A stretch of DNA of 23,014 nt, from the NCBI GenBank assembly GCA_038117225.1, contig JAYOFM010000058.1, forward strand, positions 1 through 23,014, read 5' to 3'. The notes beneath the pieces were generated by a model, which did no database searches, was not told the origin of the DNA, and worked only from the letters and a program-made list of their open reading frames with translations. This stretch comes from JAYOFM01 sp038117225. Its GTDB lineage: Bacteria; Pseudomonadota; Alphaproteobacteria; Rhodospirillales; Casp-alpha2. The translations under genes and the position numbers were made by a program. This document shows positions 14,470 through 21,638 of this stretch, piece after piece. The first letter of the stretch is position 1; each line of letters opens with the position of its first letter.

Positions 14470-15480
14470 ATGGCCGGACCGCTGCCCATCAGTGTGCTGA
14501 CGGGCTTCCTGGGGTCCGGCAAGACGACCCTGCTCAATCATCTACTGGCCGATCCCGGCATGGCCGAAACCGCCGTGCTGATCAACGAATTCGGCGAGGT
14601 CGCGCTCGATCACCTGCTGGTGCGCGAGGTCGCCGAGGGCGTGGTGCTGCTCAGTTCCGGCTGCATCTGCTGCACCGTGCAGGGAGAATTGGTCGATAGC
14701 CTGCGCGAGCTTTATCTTGGCCGCCTGCAAGGCGATATTCCGCCGTTCAGCCGCGTCGTTATCGAAACCACCGGCCTCGCCGACCCGGTACCCATCATCG
14801 CCGCCCTGGTGCGCGACCCCATGTTCAAGGAGTGGTACGCGCTGGAAGGCATCATCACCACGGTCGACGCGGTGCTCGGCATGGCCGAACTCGACGCCCA
14901 TCCGGAAGCAGTGAAACAGGCCGCCGTCGCCGATCGTATCGTGCTGACCAAACGCGACCTCACTGGCGATACCGAGGTGGACGCGTTGACCGCGCGCCTT
15001 CACGCCCTCAACCCGGCGGCGCCCGTCATCGCCGCCGCCATGGGGCAGGTGGCGCCGGACGCCTTGTTCGGCGGCGGCACCTTCGATGCCCGCTCCAAGT
15101 CGCTCGATGTGCAGGCATGGCTCGCGGCCGAAGCCTACGACGGCCATCGCCACCACCACGATGTCGATGTGAACAGGCACGACGACCACATCCACAGCTT
15201 CTGCATCACCATCGACGACCCCGTCGACTGGATTGCCTTCGGCCGCCGCATGGATGAATTGCTGGCGGCCCACGGCGCCGATCTGCTGCGCGTCAAGGGC
15301 ATCGTCAATGCCAAGGGGGAGGGACGGCCGCTGGTCATCCACGGTGTCCAGCACGTACGCCACCCGCCGATCTATCTCGACCAATGGCCCGAGGGGCCGG
15401 ATGGCGAGGACCGACGGACGCGGCTGGTGTTCATCGCGCGCGACGTGGACCGGGAAACCGTTGCCGCGGCCTTGGCTTGA
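14470..15480 (+). CDS. Second CobW/COG0523 G3E-family GTPase with His-rich loop
   Basis: This 336-residue protein has GFLGSGKTT (12-20), the metal motif GCICC (C65, C67, C68), VINEFGEV-type switch (LINEFGEVALD), ET-T-GLADP, a base-recognition segment TKRD (160-163, where Asn is replaced by Thr), a His-rich stretch at about 226-242 (HRHHHDVDVNRHDDH), and the C-terminal CobW domain with HGVQHVRHPP. It is closer to the zinc-type YjiA/ZNG branch in layout than the copy at 5494, but the metal cannot be assigned by eye. It begins 7 bases after the aquaglyceroporin stop, and is the last gene of the AioBA-like operon; its end lies 18 bases from the end of the convergent hydrolase gene. A role in loading or sparing a metal for this operon is possible. 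Confidence 0.88.
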   Translation: MAGPLPISVLTGFLGSGKTTLLNHLLADPGMAETAVLINEFGEVALDHLLVREVAEGVVLLSSGCICCTVQGELVDSLRELYLGRLQGDIPPFSRVVIETTGLADPVPIIAALVRDPMFKEWYALEGIITTVDAVLGMAELDAHPEAVKQAAVADRIVLTKRDLTGDTEVDALTARLHALNPAAPVIAAAMGQVAPDALFGGGTFDARSKSLDVQAWLAAEAYDGHRHHHDVDVNRHDDHIHSFCITIDDPVDWIAFGRRMDELLAAHGADLLRVKGIVNAKGEGRPLVIHGVQHVRHPPIYLDQWPEGPDGEDRRTRLVFIARDVDRETVAAALA

Positions 15481-15498
15481 GGCGACTAAAGACGAGCG

Positions 15499-16107
15499 TC
15501 AGAGCGTCAGGTTGTCCGGCCTCAGCGCGATGGGGGAATTCGGAAACTTCTCCCGCATGGTGCGGCAGTTGGAGACGCTGCGCTGCCATTCGTAATAAAG
15601 CGCCTTCACGGAGCTGATGAGGGCGCCGGCGCCCTGCATGCGCGCGAGGCCGATCTCCTCGCCACCGGCCGTGGTGGCGACCGCGTCCTTGAGCACGGCG
15701 ACCTGATAGCCGACGCCAATCAGCCCGAGTGCCGACTGGGCGACGCAGACGTCCGTTTCCATGCCGACCAGCACCGCCGTCTTGCGCCCCGTCGCCTCGA
15801 CGGCGGCCAGAATGTGCGGGTTGTCGGCGAGACCGTAGAAATCCTTGTCGTGGATCGCCGTCCCATCCGGCAGGGCATCCAGGATCGGCTGGCTGACGGG
15901 CCCCACTTTCTCAATGTTCTCGCCCATCACCACGACCGGAACGTTCAGATACCTGGCGACTTGGATAATCCAGGCGGTCTTGATGACCAACGATTGAGAC
16001 GTGAAATGCTCAAGTTTGTTGAGGAAATGGTTCTGGATATCGACGACGACCAGGACGGAGTCGTCAACGTCGATGAGTGATTTCCGGATGTCGTTCGGCT
16101 CGATCAT
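15499..16107 (-). CDS. Isochorismatase-fold cysteine hydrolase
   Basis: This 202-residue protein has the isochorismatase-like hydrolase fold with the expected Asp-Lys-Cys triad: D23 in VVVDIQNHF, K88 in HDKDF and C121 in VGMETDVCV. Proteins of this type hydrolyse amides, carbamoyl groups or similar small substrates (nicotinamidase, YcaC-like and biuret-type enzymes). The spacing and the METDVC motif fit the broad YcaC-like group; the substrate cannot be named. ATG 16107 has gggagcg upstream on the minus strand. It is divergent from the flavoprotein gene, with a 173-base gap, and convergent with the CobW gene. No signal peptide is visible, so it is cytoplasmic. Confidence 0.85.
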   Translation of the reverse strand: MIEPNDIRKSLIDVDDSVLVVVDIQNHFLNKLEHFTSQSLVIKTAWIIQVARYLNVPVVVMGENIEKVGPVSQPILDALPDGTAIHDKDFYGLADNPHILAAVEATGRKTAVLVGMETDVCVAQSALGLIGVGYQVAVLKDAVATTAGGEEIGLARMQGAGALISSVKALYYEWQRSVSNCRTMREKFPNSPIALRPDNLTL

Positions 16108-16280
16108 GGTGTCACTCGCTCCCGCTAGTCGGATGGAACACCCTTGTACGATATTCGAGACAACATGCGGGGATTTCTTCGGCAGGCCTGGGATAGTATG
16201 AGATTATCCGGCCCGGCCGTTCCACGATGCCTAAGGCGGGACCCGCTAATTTTATCGGAATGCCTAAAGAGGACCCGGAC

Positions 16281-17555
16281 ATGTCCACTGAAACAATCGA
16301 TACACTCGTTGTCGGCGGCGGCCAGGCCGGTCTGGCCATGAGCGAACACCTGAGCGACCACGGCGTGCCGCATGTGGTGCTGGAACGCCACCGGATCGCC
16401 GAACGCTGGCGCTCGGAACGCTGGGACTCCCTAGTCGCCAATGGTCCGGCCTGGCACGACAGATTTCCGGGCATGGAATTTTCCGATACCGACGCCGATG
16501 CTTTTGCGCCCAAGGAAAGCGTCGCCGACTATTTCGTCGCCTACGCGGAAAAGATCGCCGCTCCCATCCGCTGTGGCGTCGAGGTCATGGAGGTCAGACG
16601 CAACGTCGGCCGGCCCGGCTTTCGCGCCGAAACCTCGGCCGGCGTCATCGAGGCCAACAGCGTGGTCGCGGCCACCGGACCGTTCCAGCGCCCGGTCTTC
16701 CCGGCCCTCGTTCCCGAGGCGGCGGGGATCACGCAGATGCATTCCAATGCCTATAAAAACCCCGGCCAGTTGCCGGACGGCGCGGTGCTAGTTGTCGGCG
16801 CCGGCTCCTCGGGCGTGCAGATCGCCGACGAACTGCTGCGCTCAGGGAAACGCGTGCATCTCTCCGTCGGCCCGCACAACCGCCCGCCGCGACGCTATCG
16901 CGGGCTCGACTTCGTCTGGTGGCTGGGGGTTCTGGGCAAGTGGGAAGCGCAGTTCGCCGAGCCGGGCAGGGAACACATCACCATCGCGGTCAGCGGCGCC
17001 CACGGCGGCCAGACGGTCGATTTCCGGCGTCTCGCCGAGGCCGGCATGACGCTCGTCGGCCGCACCGAATCGTTCGCGGACGGCGTGCTCCGCTTCGCGC
17101 CTGACTTGGCGGCCAACATCGCCCTCGGCGATGCCGACTTCCTGTCGGTGCTGGACGAAGCCGATGCCTACGCGATCCGTAACGGCCTCGATCTGCCCGA
17201 CGACCCCGACGCCCGCAACATTGGCCCCGATCCGGACTGCGTGACCCATCCGATCCTGCAGTTGGATTTGGCGGCGGCCGGCATTAGCGCCATTATCTGG
17301 GCCACCGGCTTCGCAGTCGACTTCAGCTGGTTGAAGGTCGACGCCCTCGACGAGACCGGCAAACCCCGTCACCAGCGCGGCATCTCGTCCGAACCCGGCG
17401 TTTATTTCCTGGGTCTGCCCTGGCTGCAGCGCCGCGGCTCTTCGTTTATCTGGGGGGTCTGGCACGACGCCAAGTTCATCGCCGACCAGATCGCCACGCA
17501 GCGCGCGTACCTGCAGCACCGCGCGGCGGCGCGGAGCGGGAACGACGCTTCATAA
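16281..17555 (+). CDS. FAD/NAD(P)-dependent flavoprotein monooxygenase-like (FMO/CzcO family)
   Basis: This 424-residue protein has an FAD-binding Rossmann site VVGGGQAG (10-17) and a second dinucleotide site for NADPH, VVGAGSSG (171-178). Between them is the ATGPFQRP segment, and MHSNAYKNP stands where FMO/BVMO proteins have their linker motif. The late ATGFAVDFSWL and a GVYFLGLPWLQ-type end also match the group annotated as CzcO or putative flavoprotein monooxygenases. It would use NADPH, FAD and O2 to oxygenate a small molecule, or act as an oxidoreductase; the substrate is not evident. I choose ATG 16281 over 16227 because the GGGxxG site then sits at the normal distance, and aaagagga precedes it. 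Its promoter should be in 16108-16280. Confidence 0.82.
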   Translation: MSTETIDTLVVGGGQAGLAMSEHLSDHGVPHVVLERHRIAERWRSERWDSLVANGPAWHDRFPGMEFSDTDADAFAPKESVADYFVAYAEKIAAPIRCGVEVMEVRRNVGRPGFRAETSAGVIEANSVVAATGPFQRPVFPALVPEAAGITQMHSNAYKNPGQLPDGAVLVVGAGSSGVQIADELLRSGKRVHLSVGPHNRPPRRYRGLDFVWWLGVLGKWEAQFAEPGREHITIAVSGAHGGQTVDFRRLAEAGMTLVGRTESFADGVLRFAPDLAANIALGDADFLSVLDEADAYAIRNGLDLPDDPDARNIGPDPDCVTHPILQLDLAAAGISAIIWATGFAVDFSWLKVDALDETGKPRHQRGISSEPGVYFLGLPWLQRRGSSFIWGVWHDAKFIADQIATQRAYLQHRAAARSGNDAS

Positions 17556-17892
17556 TTCATCGGGCGGTCGAGCAAGCACCGTCGACGACGATTTCGTCAC
17601 GGCACCAGTGTTGGACGGAGAGGGGCGCCTCTAGGCGACCCGAGCCTGGGCTCAATCCGTGGGGTGCGGGCCGTTTAGAGGGTGGTCGTTCATGGTCCAA
17701 CTCGCTGGCTGTATGAGGGCGTAACCACGTTGTGTCGAGTTGCGCCCGCGCGCCAGCGAAAATTTCTCATCGCTAATATGAGCGCCCTGCATGTGGCGGC
17801 GGAGCGAGCGGTATGCACAATCGCTTGCTACCGGAAATGCGACGAAGGACTATCGACGAACACCGACTGGAACGACGACCACGGGAGCGATC
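17556..17892. other. Intergenic stretch, no supported gene
   Basis: This 337-base gap lies between the flavoprotein stop and the GGT-family start. Short frames crossing it have no recognisable protein pattern. A small stem (agagg 17619-17623, cctct 17628-17632) lacks a T-run. Promoter signals for the GGT-family gene are expected here, but I cannot place them. Confidence 0.5.
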
Positions 17893-19515
17893 ATGGACAT
17901 CCGCAGCGGCCGGCCGGCGACCTACGCACCCAACGGCATGGTCAGTTCGCCGCACGCCCTGGCCTCGGCGGCCGGAGTCGATGTGCTGCGTGCCGACGGT
18001 ACCGCCGTCGACGCGGCCATCGCCACCAGCGCCGCGCTGTCGGTGCTCTATCCCCATATGACCAGCATCGGCGGCGATGCATTCTGGCTGATCCACGACG
18101 CCGAGGCGGGCAAGGTCCGGTATGTGGATGGCGGCGGCCGCGCGGCGGCAAGCGCCAGCCTTGATCGGATCGCCGAGTGCGGCCTCGATGAAATTCCCTA
18201 TCGCGGCATTGTTCCGGCGACGCTGACCGTGCCCGGCGCTGTCGCCAGTTGGTGCCTGGCCCATGAGGCCTGCGGCCGGCTGCCGCTCGGGCGCATTCTG
18301 GAAACCGCCATCGGTTATGCCGCTGACGGGTTCCCGGTAACCGCCCGTCTGGCCGGTTGGATCGACGAGACCCGGTCGGAGCTCGCGGCACAGCCGGAGG
18401 CGGCGGCAATCTTCCTGCCCGGCGGCGCGCCACCCGCCCCGGGCGCCAAGCTGACAAACCCCGACCTGGCGCGCTCGCTCAAAGCCATCGGTGATGGCGG
18501 CTGGGCCGGGTTCTATGAGGGCGAGACGGCCAAGGAATTGGCGCGGTTTTCCCAAGACCACGGCGGCTTCTTCACGGCCGAGGATCTGGCGGCGCAACAG
18601 GCCCGGTGGGGCGAGCCGGTTTCGGGCCGCTATCGCGACGTCACCATCTTTCAGACGCCGCCGCCGACGCAGGGGCTCAGCGTCCTGCAAATGCTCAATT
18701 TGCTGGAGCCGCTGAACCTGAATGAGAAACCCTTGTTAGGGCCCGACGCCGTGCATCTGATGGTGCAGGCCAAGCAGATCGCTTATCAGGACCGCGACCG
18801 TTGGCTTGCCGACCCGAACTTCGCCGAGGTGCCCGTCGAGCATCTGTTATCGGCCGGTTACGCGGATCAACGGCGCCGGCTCATGGACCCGTTGCAGGCG
18901 TTGCCGTGGGACGATGTTCCCGCCGAGGGCAGCCTGACCGGCGATACGGTCTACATGGCCGCGGTCGATGCCAACGGCAATGCGGCCTCATTGGTGCAAA
19001 GCCTCTACTGGGTGTTCGGTTCCGCCATGGTCGCCGGCGGGACGGGCATTGTACTGCAAAACCGTGGCGCTTATTTCTCGCTCGATCCCCGCCACCCGAA
19101 CCGACTGGAACCGGGCAAAGTGCCGCTGCATACGCTGATCGCGTCGCTCGGCTTTCGCGACGACAAACTATGGAGCGTGTTGGGCTGCATGGGCGCCGAC
19201 GGCCAACCGCAGATCCAATTGCAGGCCTACAGCGCAATGATCGACCATGGCCTCGACATCCAGGAGGCCATCGAGGCGCCGCGCTGGCTGTCCGGCCGCT
19301 TCGTCCTCGGCGAAGCCCGCGATACACTGCATATGGAGGGCCGCTTCACCGACGCAACGATCGATGAGCTGGCGCGGCGCGGCCATCCGCTCAATCGCTG
19401 GCCCGATTGGAATGAACTCGCCGGCCATGCCCACGGCATCCTGATCGACCCAGTTTCCGGCACCCGTATGGGCGGCTCCGACCCGCGCAGCGACGGCGCC
19501 GCGGTCGGCTACTGA
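17893..19515 (+). CDS. Gamma-glutamyltransferase-family Ntn-hydrolase
   Basis: This 540-residue protein matches the GGT/acylase family, an autoprocessing N-terminal-nucleophile hydrolase. The large-subunit part shows NGMVSSPH, VLRADGTAVDAAIATSAALSV, IGGDAF and the VPATLTVPGAVASW segment. The predicted nucleophile is T352 in GDTVYMAAVD; standard GGTs have Thr-Thr-His there, whereas this protein has Thr-Val-Tyr, a variant I associate with the HpxW/acylase-like branch. The small-subunit part continues with NGNAASLVQSLYWVFGS, QNRGAYFSLD, and a GADGQPQIQ block. There is no clear signal peptide, so cytoplasmic action is likely. ATG 17893 is chosen over 17791 because gggagcg lies at 17882-17888 and family homology starts right after. 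Substrate (glutathione conjugates, gamma-glutamyl amides, oxamate-like compounds) is not determinable. Confidence 0.85.
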   Translation: MDIRSGRPATYAPNGMVSSPHALASAAGVDVLRADGTAVDAAIATSAALSVLYPHMTSIGGDAFWLIHDAEAGKVRYVDGGGRAAASASLDRIAECGLDEIPYRGIVPATLTVPGAVASWCLAHEACGRLPLGRILETAIGYAADGFPVTARLAGWIDETRSELAAQPEAAAIFLPGGAPPAPGAKLTNPDLARSLKAIGDGGWAGFYEGETAKELARFSQDHGGFFTAEDLAAQQARWGEPVSGRYRDVTIFQTPPPTQGLSVLQMLNLLEPLNLNEKPLLGPDAVHLMVQAKQIAYQDRDRWLADPNFAEVPVEHLLSAGYADQRRRLMDPLQALPWDDVPAEGSLTGDTVYMAAVDANGNAASLVQSLYWVFGSAMVAGGTGIVLQNRGAYFSLDPRHPNRLEPGKVPLHTLIASLGFRDDKLWSVLGCMGADGQPQIQLQAYSAMIDHGLDIQEAIEAPRWLSGRFVLGEARDTLHMEGRFTDATIDELARRGHPLNRWPDWNELAGHAHGILIDPVSGTRMGGSDPRSDGAAVGY

Positions 19516-19543
19516 TGGCGCCCGAGGCGGCGCTTCATATTCC

Positions 19544-19611
19544 TATAACTATACACACGAACACACACTATTTATTGCTGTTCATAAAAGTAGTGTGTAT
19601 GTTATGTGTAT
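19544..19611 (+). promoter_or_regulatory. AT-rich promoter/operator of hicAB
   Basis: ACACACTA at 19563-19570 and TAGTGTGT at 19591-19598 are perfect inverted arms with a 20-base spacer. A second overlapping pair is ATACACAC at 19551-19558 with GTGTGTAT at 19593-19600, and ATGTGTAT (19604-19611) is a near copy. A promoter-like pair sits within: TTGCTG (19575-19580), 17 bases, TATGTT (19598-19603). It fits an operator for the ribbon-helix-helix antitoxin HicB, which represses its own operon in known systems. The base composition is clearly more AT-rich than the surroundings. Confidence 0.55.
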
Positions 19612-19798
19612 GAATAGCAGGCAGGTCATCAAGCGGATCGTGGCCGACGGGTGGCGTGAAGTTGCCCGCAGGGGCTCGCATAAGCAGTTCAAGCACCCGA
19701 CGAAACCGGGCCGCGTCACCGTCCCCGACCCGAAACGGGACATCCCGAAAGGGACATTGAAAAGCATTGAGCGCCAGGCAGGAGTGAAACTGATATGA
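19610..19798 (+). CDS. hicA: HicA-type mRNA interferase toxin
   Basis: This 62-residue protein matches HicA: MNSRQVIKRIVADGWREV, then GSHKQFKHPTKPGRVTVP with the catalytic histidine H24, then KGTLKSIERQAG. It has the dsRBD-like fold that cleaves mRNA and is held inactive by HicB. An upstream in-frame GTG (19595) and ATG (19604) exist, but HicA proteins start at MNSR-type sequences. No ribosome-binding site precedes 19610. The stop overlaps the hicB start (ATGA), the normal HicAB arrangement with the toxin gene first. Confidence 0.93.
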   Translation: MNSRQVIKRIVADGWREVARRGSHKQFKHPTKPGRVTVPDPKRDIPKGTLKSIERQAGVKLI

Positions 19799-20190
19799 CC
19801 GACTATATCGCGCTTATCCGCAAGGACCCGGATTCGGACTACGGGGTGGACTTCCCCGACTTTCCCGGCTGCGTTACCGCCGGCCGCGATCTCGATGAGG
19901 CCAAGGACATGGCCGCCGAGGCCTTGGCCCTGCACATCGAGGGCATGTTCGAGGATGGCGCCGGGCTGCCCAACCCGAGCAGCCTGGAGGTCATCATGGC
20001 GGACCACCATAACAAGGACGCCGTCGCCTTTCTGCTCTCCGTCCCCGAGCGCCGCGACAAGGCCATTCGGGTCAACGTCACCTTCCCGCAATCCGTTCTC
20101 GCTCGCATCGACGCCGCCGCCCGCCAACGGGGCACTACCCGTTCGCGCTTTCTGCAAGACGCGGCGCTGACGGAACTTCACGGAGATTGA
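19795..20190 (+). CDS. hicB: HicB-type antitoxin with ribbon-helix-helix domain
   Basis: This 131-residue protein has the HicB N-terminal partially degraded RNase H-like fold: YIALIRKDPDSDYGVDFPDFPGCVTAG, with the aligned helix DLDEAKDMAAEALALHIEGM. A C-terminal ribbon-helix-helix DNA-binding part follows at about 89-125 (KAIRVNVTFPQSVLARIDAAARQRG). It would neutralise HicA and bind the operator upstream of hicA. It is coupled to hicA by a 4-base overlap. The RHH class (rather than HTH) agrees with the palindromic operator. Confidence 0.93.
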   Translation: MTDYIALIRKDPDSDYGVDFPDFPGCVTAGRDLDEAKDMAAEALALHIEGMFEDGAGLPNPSSLEVIMADHHNKDAVAFLLSVPERRDKAIRVNVTFPQSVLARIDAAARQRGTTRSRFLQDAALTELHGD

Positions 20191-20243
20191 TCGCGGGCGT
20201 ACATCCAAAGCCTGCCAGGATTGATCCGAAGCATTCCCAAAAT

Positions 20244-20303
20244 CGTCATTGCCGGACGCGACCGGGTATTCCATGGACCCCTGGGGTTAGCCCGGTCGTG
20301 ATG
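20244..20303. repeat. Degenerate copy of an alphaproteobacterial palindromic intergenic repeat
   Basis: The stretch begins CGTCATTGCCGGACGCGACC and continues through ATTCCATGGACCCCTGGGGT, then CCCGGTCGTGATG. Arms CGACCGGG (20259-20266) and CCCGGTCG (20291-20298) pair perfectly. The layout, with CATTGCCGG, CCATGGACC and a final GTGACG-like end, agrees with a dispersed repeat I remember from many alphaproteobacterial intergenic regions. It lies between the convergent hicB and OCD genes, and may also act as a transcript end. Only one copy is in this window, so the repeat call relies on memory. Confidence 0.6.
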
Positions 20304-20422
20304 CCTGCGGAGGGGGCAAAGCGAACCCGATTACAGCGGTAGGCGAACGACGACCAGCGTTCTCGTGCTGTCCTGGTTTGGCGGGACGTGTCCCAGGTCG
20401 ACGACCGATCAAGCTGCGGCGC

Positions 20423-21367
20423 TCAGGCGTTTGCCGCGCGGTACTTTTGCAGGGCGAGCACGGACAGGGCGAGATCACCGAGCGCGTGACCGCGAAACAG
20501 GAAGGTCGTCCGTTCTTCCGCCGCCTTGCGGCCGTCGCACTTTCCGAGAACAAGCTGCGAGATATCGCCGGCGATCAGAGACGGGTCGCAAAGCTTGTTG
20601 GGCAACGCGGCTTCCTGTGCCACGTCGTCGATGATGATCCGGTCGAGCGCGCTGAAACTGTCCTTGATCCAGGGCACGCCAAGGTCGGTAATGGCGGCAA
20701 AGGCGCCGGCCTTGATGCCGCTGGCGTCAAGAAACGGTTCTGGGTCACCGGTCAGGGTGATGGATGTGACGATGAGGTCCACGTCCTCGATCGCCTGCTG
20801 TCCGGTTTCGCAGGCCTCGACCGCGAGACCGAGTTCCGTCGCCGTTTCCGCCAACGCATCCTTGTTTGCCTGACCGCGTCCGAACAATTTGATCCGTTTG
20901 AGCGGGAACATCTGCGCGAAGGCCTTGAGATGGCTTCGCGCCTGGACCCCGCAGCCGATGAAGCCGACGGATTCCGAGGTTTTGTTCGCCAAGTGCTTTG
21001 CCGCCGTGGCGCTGAGCCCGGCGGTGCGCACCGCCGTGATCCAGTTGCCATCGAGAATTGCCGCGGGCTCGCCGGTTTCGCTGTCGAGCATGGTCACCAG
21101 CCCGTTGATCTGCGGCAGGCCCCTGCCTGAATTTCTCGGATTGAGGACAACGGTTTTGACGGCCAGCAGCGACGGCCCGTCCATCGCGGCCAGCGCCGCC
21201 ATCATGTATCGCCCGTCCTCCGGCGGCATGATGACCGCCTTCGGCGCGCTCCACACGGTACCACCTTCACCGCCGCGAATGGCGCTCTCGATGGAATTGA
21301 TCGCGTCCTCGGTGGTGATGCCGAGGTTCGTCAGATCTTCCTCGCTCAGGTAGGGGATGGCTGTCAT
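20423..21367 (-). CDS. Ornithine cyclodeaminase/mu-crystallin family protein
   Basis: This 314-residue protein shows the OCD/mu-crystallin pattern: YLSEEDLTNLGIT at the N-terminus, a GGTVWSAPKAVIMPP segment with YMMAALAA, LAVKTVVLNP, DGNWITAVRTAGLSATAAKHLA, then the Rossmann site VGFIGCGVQARSH, TDLGVPWIKD, and an ending around GHALGDLALSVLALQKYR. It uses NAD(H) on an amino or imino acid. Family members include ornithine cyclodeaminase, alanine dehydrogenase, ketimine reductase and ectoine-pathway EutC, and the substrate cannot be chosen by eye. ATG 21367 has a GAGGAGCG-type ribosome-binding sequence upstream on the minus strand. It is divergent from the molybdoenzyme gene. Confidence 0.87.
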   Translation of the reverse strand: MTAIPYLSEEDLTNLGITTEDAINSIESAIRGGEGGTVWSAPKAVIMPPEDGRYMMAALAAMDGPSLLAVKTVVLNPRNSGRGLPQINGLVTMLDSETGEPAAILDGNWITAVRTAGLSATAAKHLANKTSESVGFIGCGVQARSHLKAFAQMFPLKRIKLFGRGQANKDALAETATELGLAVEACETGQQAIEDVDLIVTSITLTGDPEPFLDASGIKAGAFAAITDLGVPWIKDSFSALDRIIIDDVAQEAALPNKLCDPSLIAGDISQLVLGKCDGRKAAEERTTFLFRGHALGDLALSVLALQKYRAANA

Positions 21368-21638
21368 GGTTCGTTTCTCGCTCCTCTATGGCCCGCGTCT
21401 TTAGCCGACATGTCCCGGATAATCCTCATTGCGTCGCCAATCATAGTTTCCCCCCGCGACCGAAGGAAGAATTCTTCGTAATTTTTGGCGGCACCGGCAG
21501 GCGGCCGGTGCCTCGCCGCTTCGGGAAACGCCCCATGCGCCACTGCGCCACCCCACATGCGCCGGGACCATGGACGTTGCGGGGATTCGTCGCGGGGGCT
21601 AACCTCGGCGAAACGGCTTTACGGACGGGGAGAGCACA
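21368..21638. promoter_or_regulatory. Divergent intergenic region, containing a strong hairpin
   Basis: This 271-base gap separates the OCD (-) and molybdoenzyme (+) genes and should hold both promoters. The clearest structure is GGCACCGG (21490-21497) and CCGGTGCC (21505-21512), a perfect 8-base inverted repeat with a 7-base loop. It is not followed by T's on either strand in the right orientation, so an operator or leader stem is likelier than a terminator. Confidence 0.4.

Noticed and set aside
17619..17632. Possible terminator stem after the flavoprotein gene
   Set aside because: Five-base stem with no following T-run.
17682..18164. Plus-strand frame across the 17.6-18.1 kb gap
   Set aside because: Its second half is an out-of-frame reading of the GGT-family gene, and the first half has no pattern.
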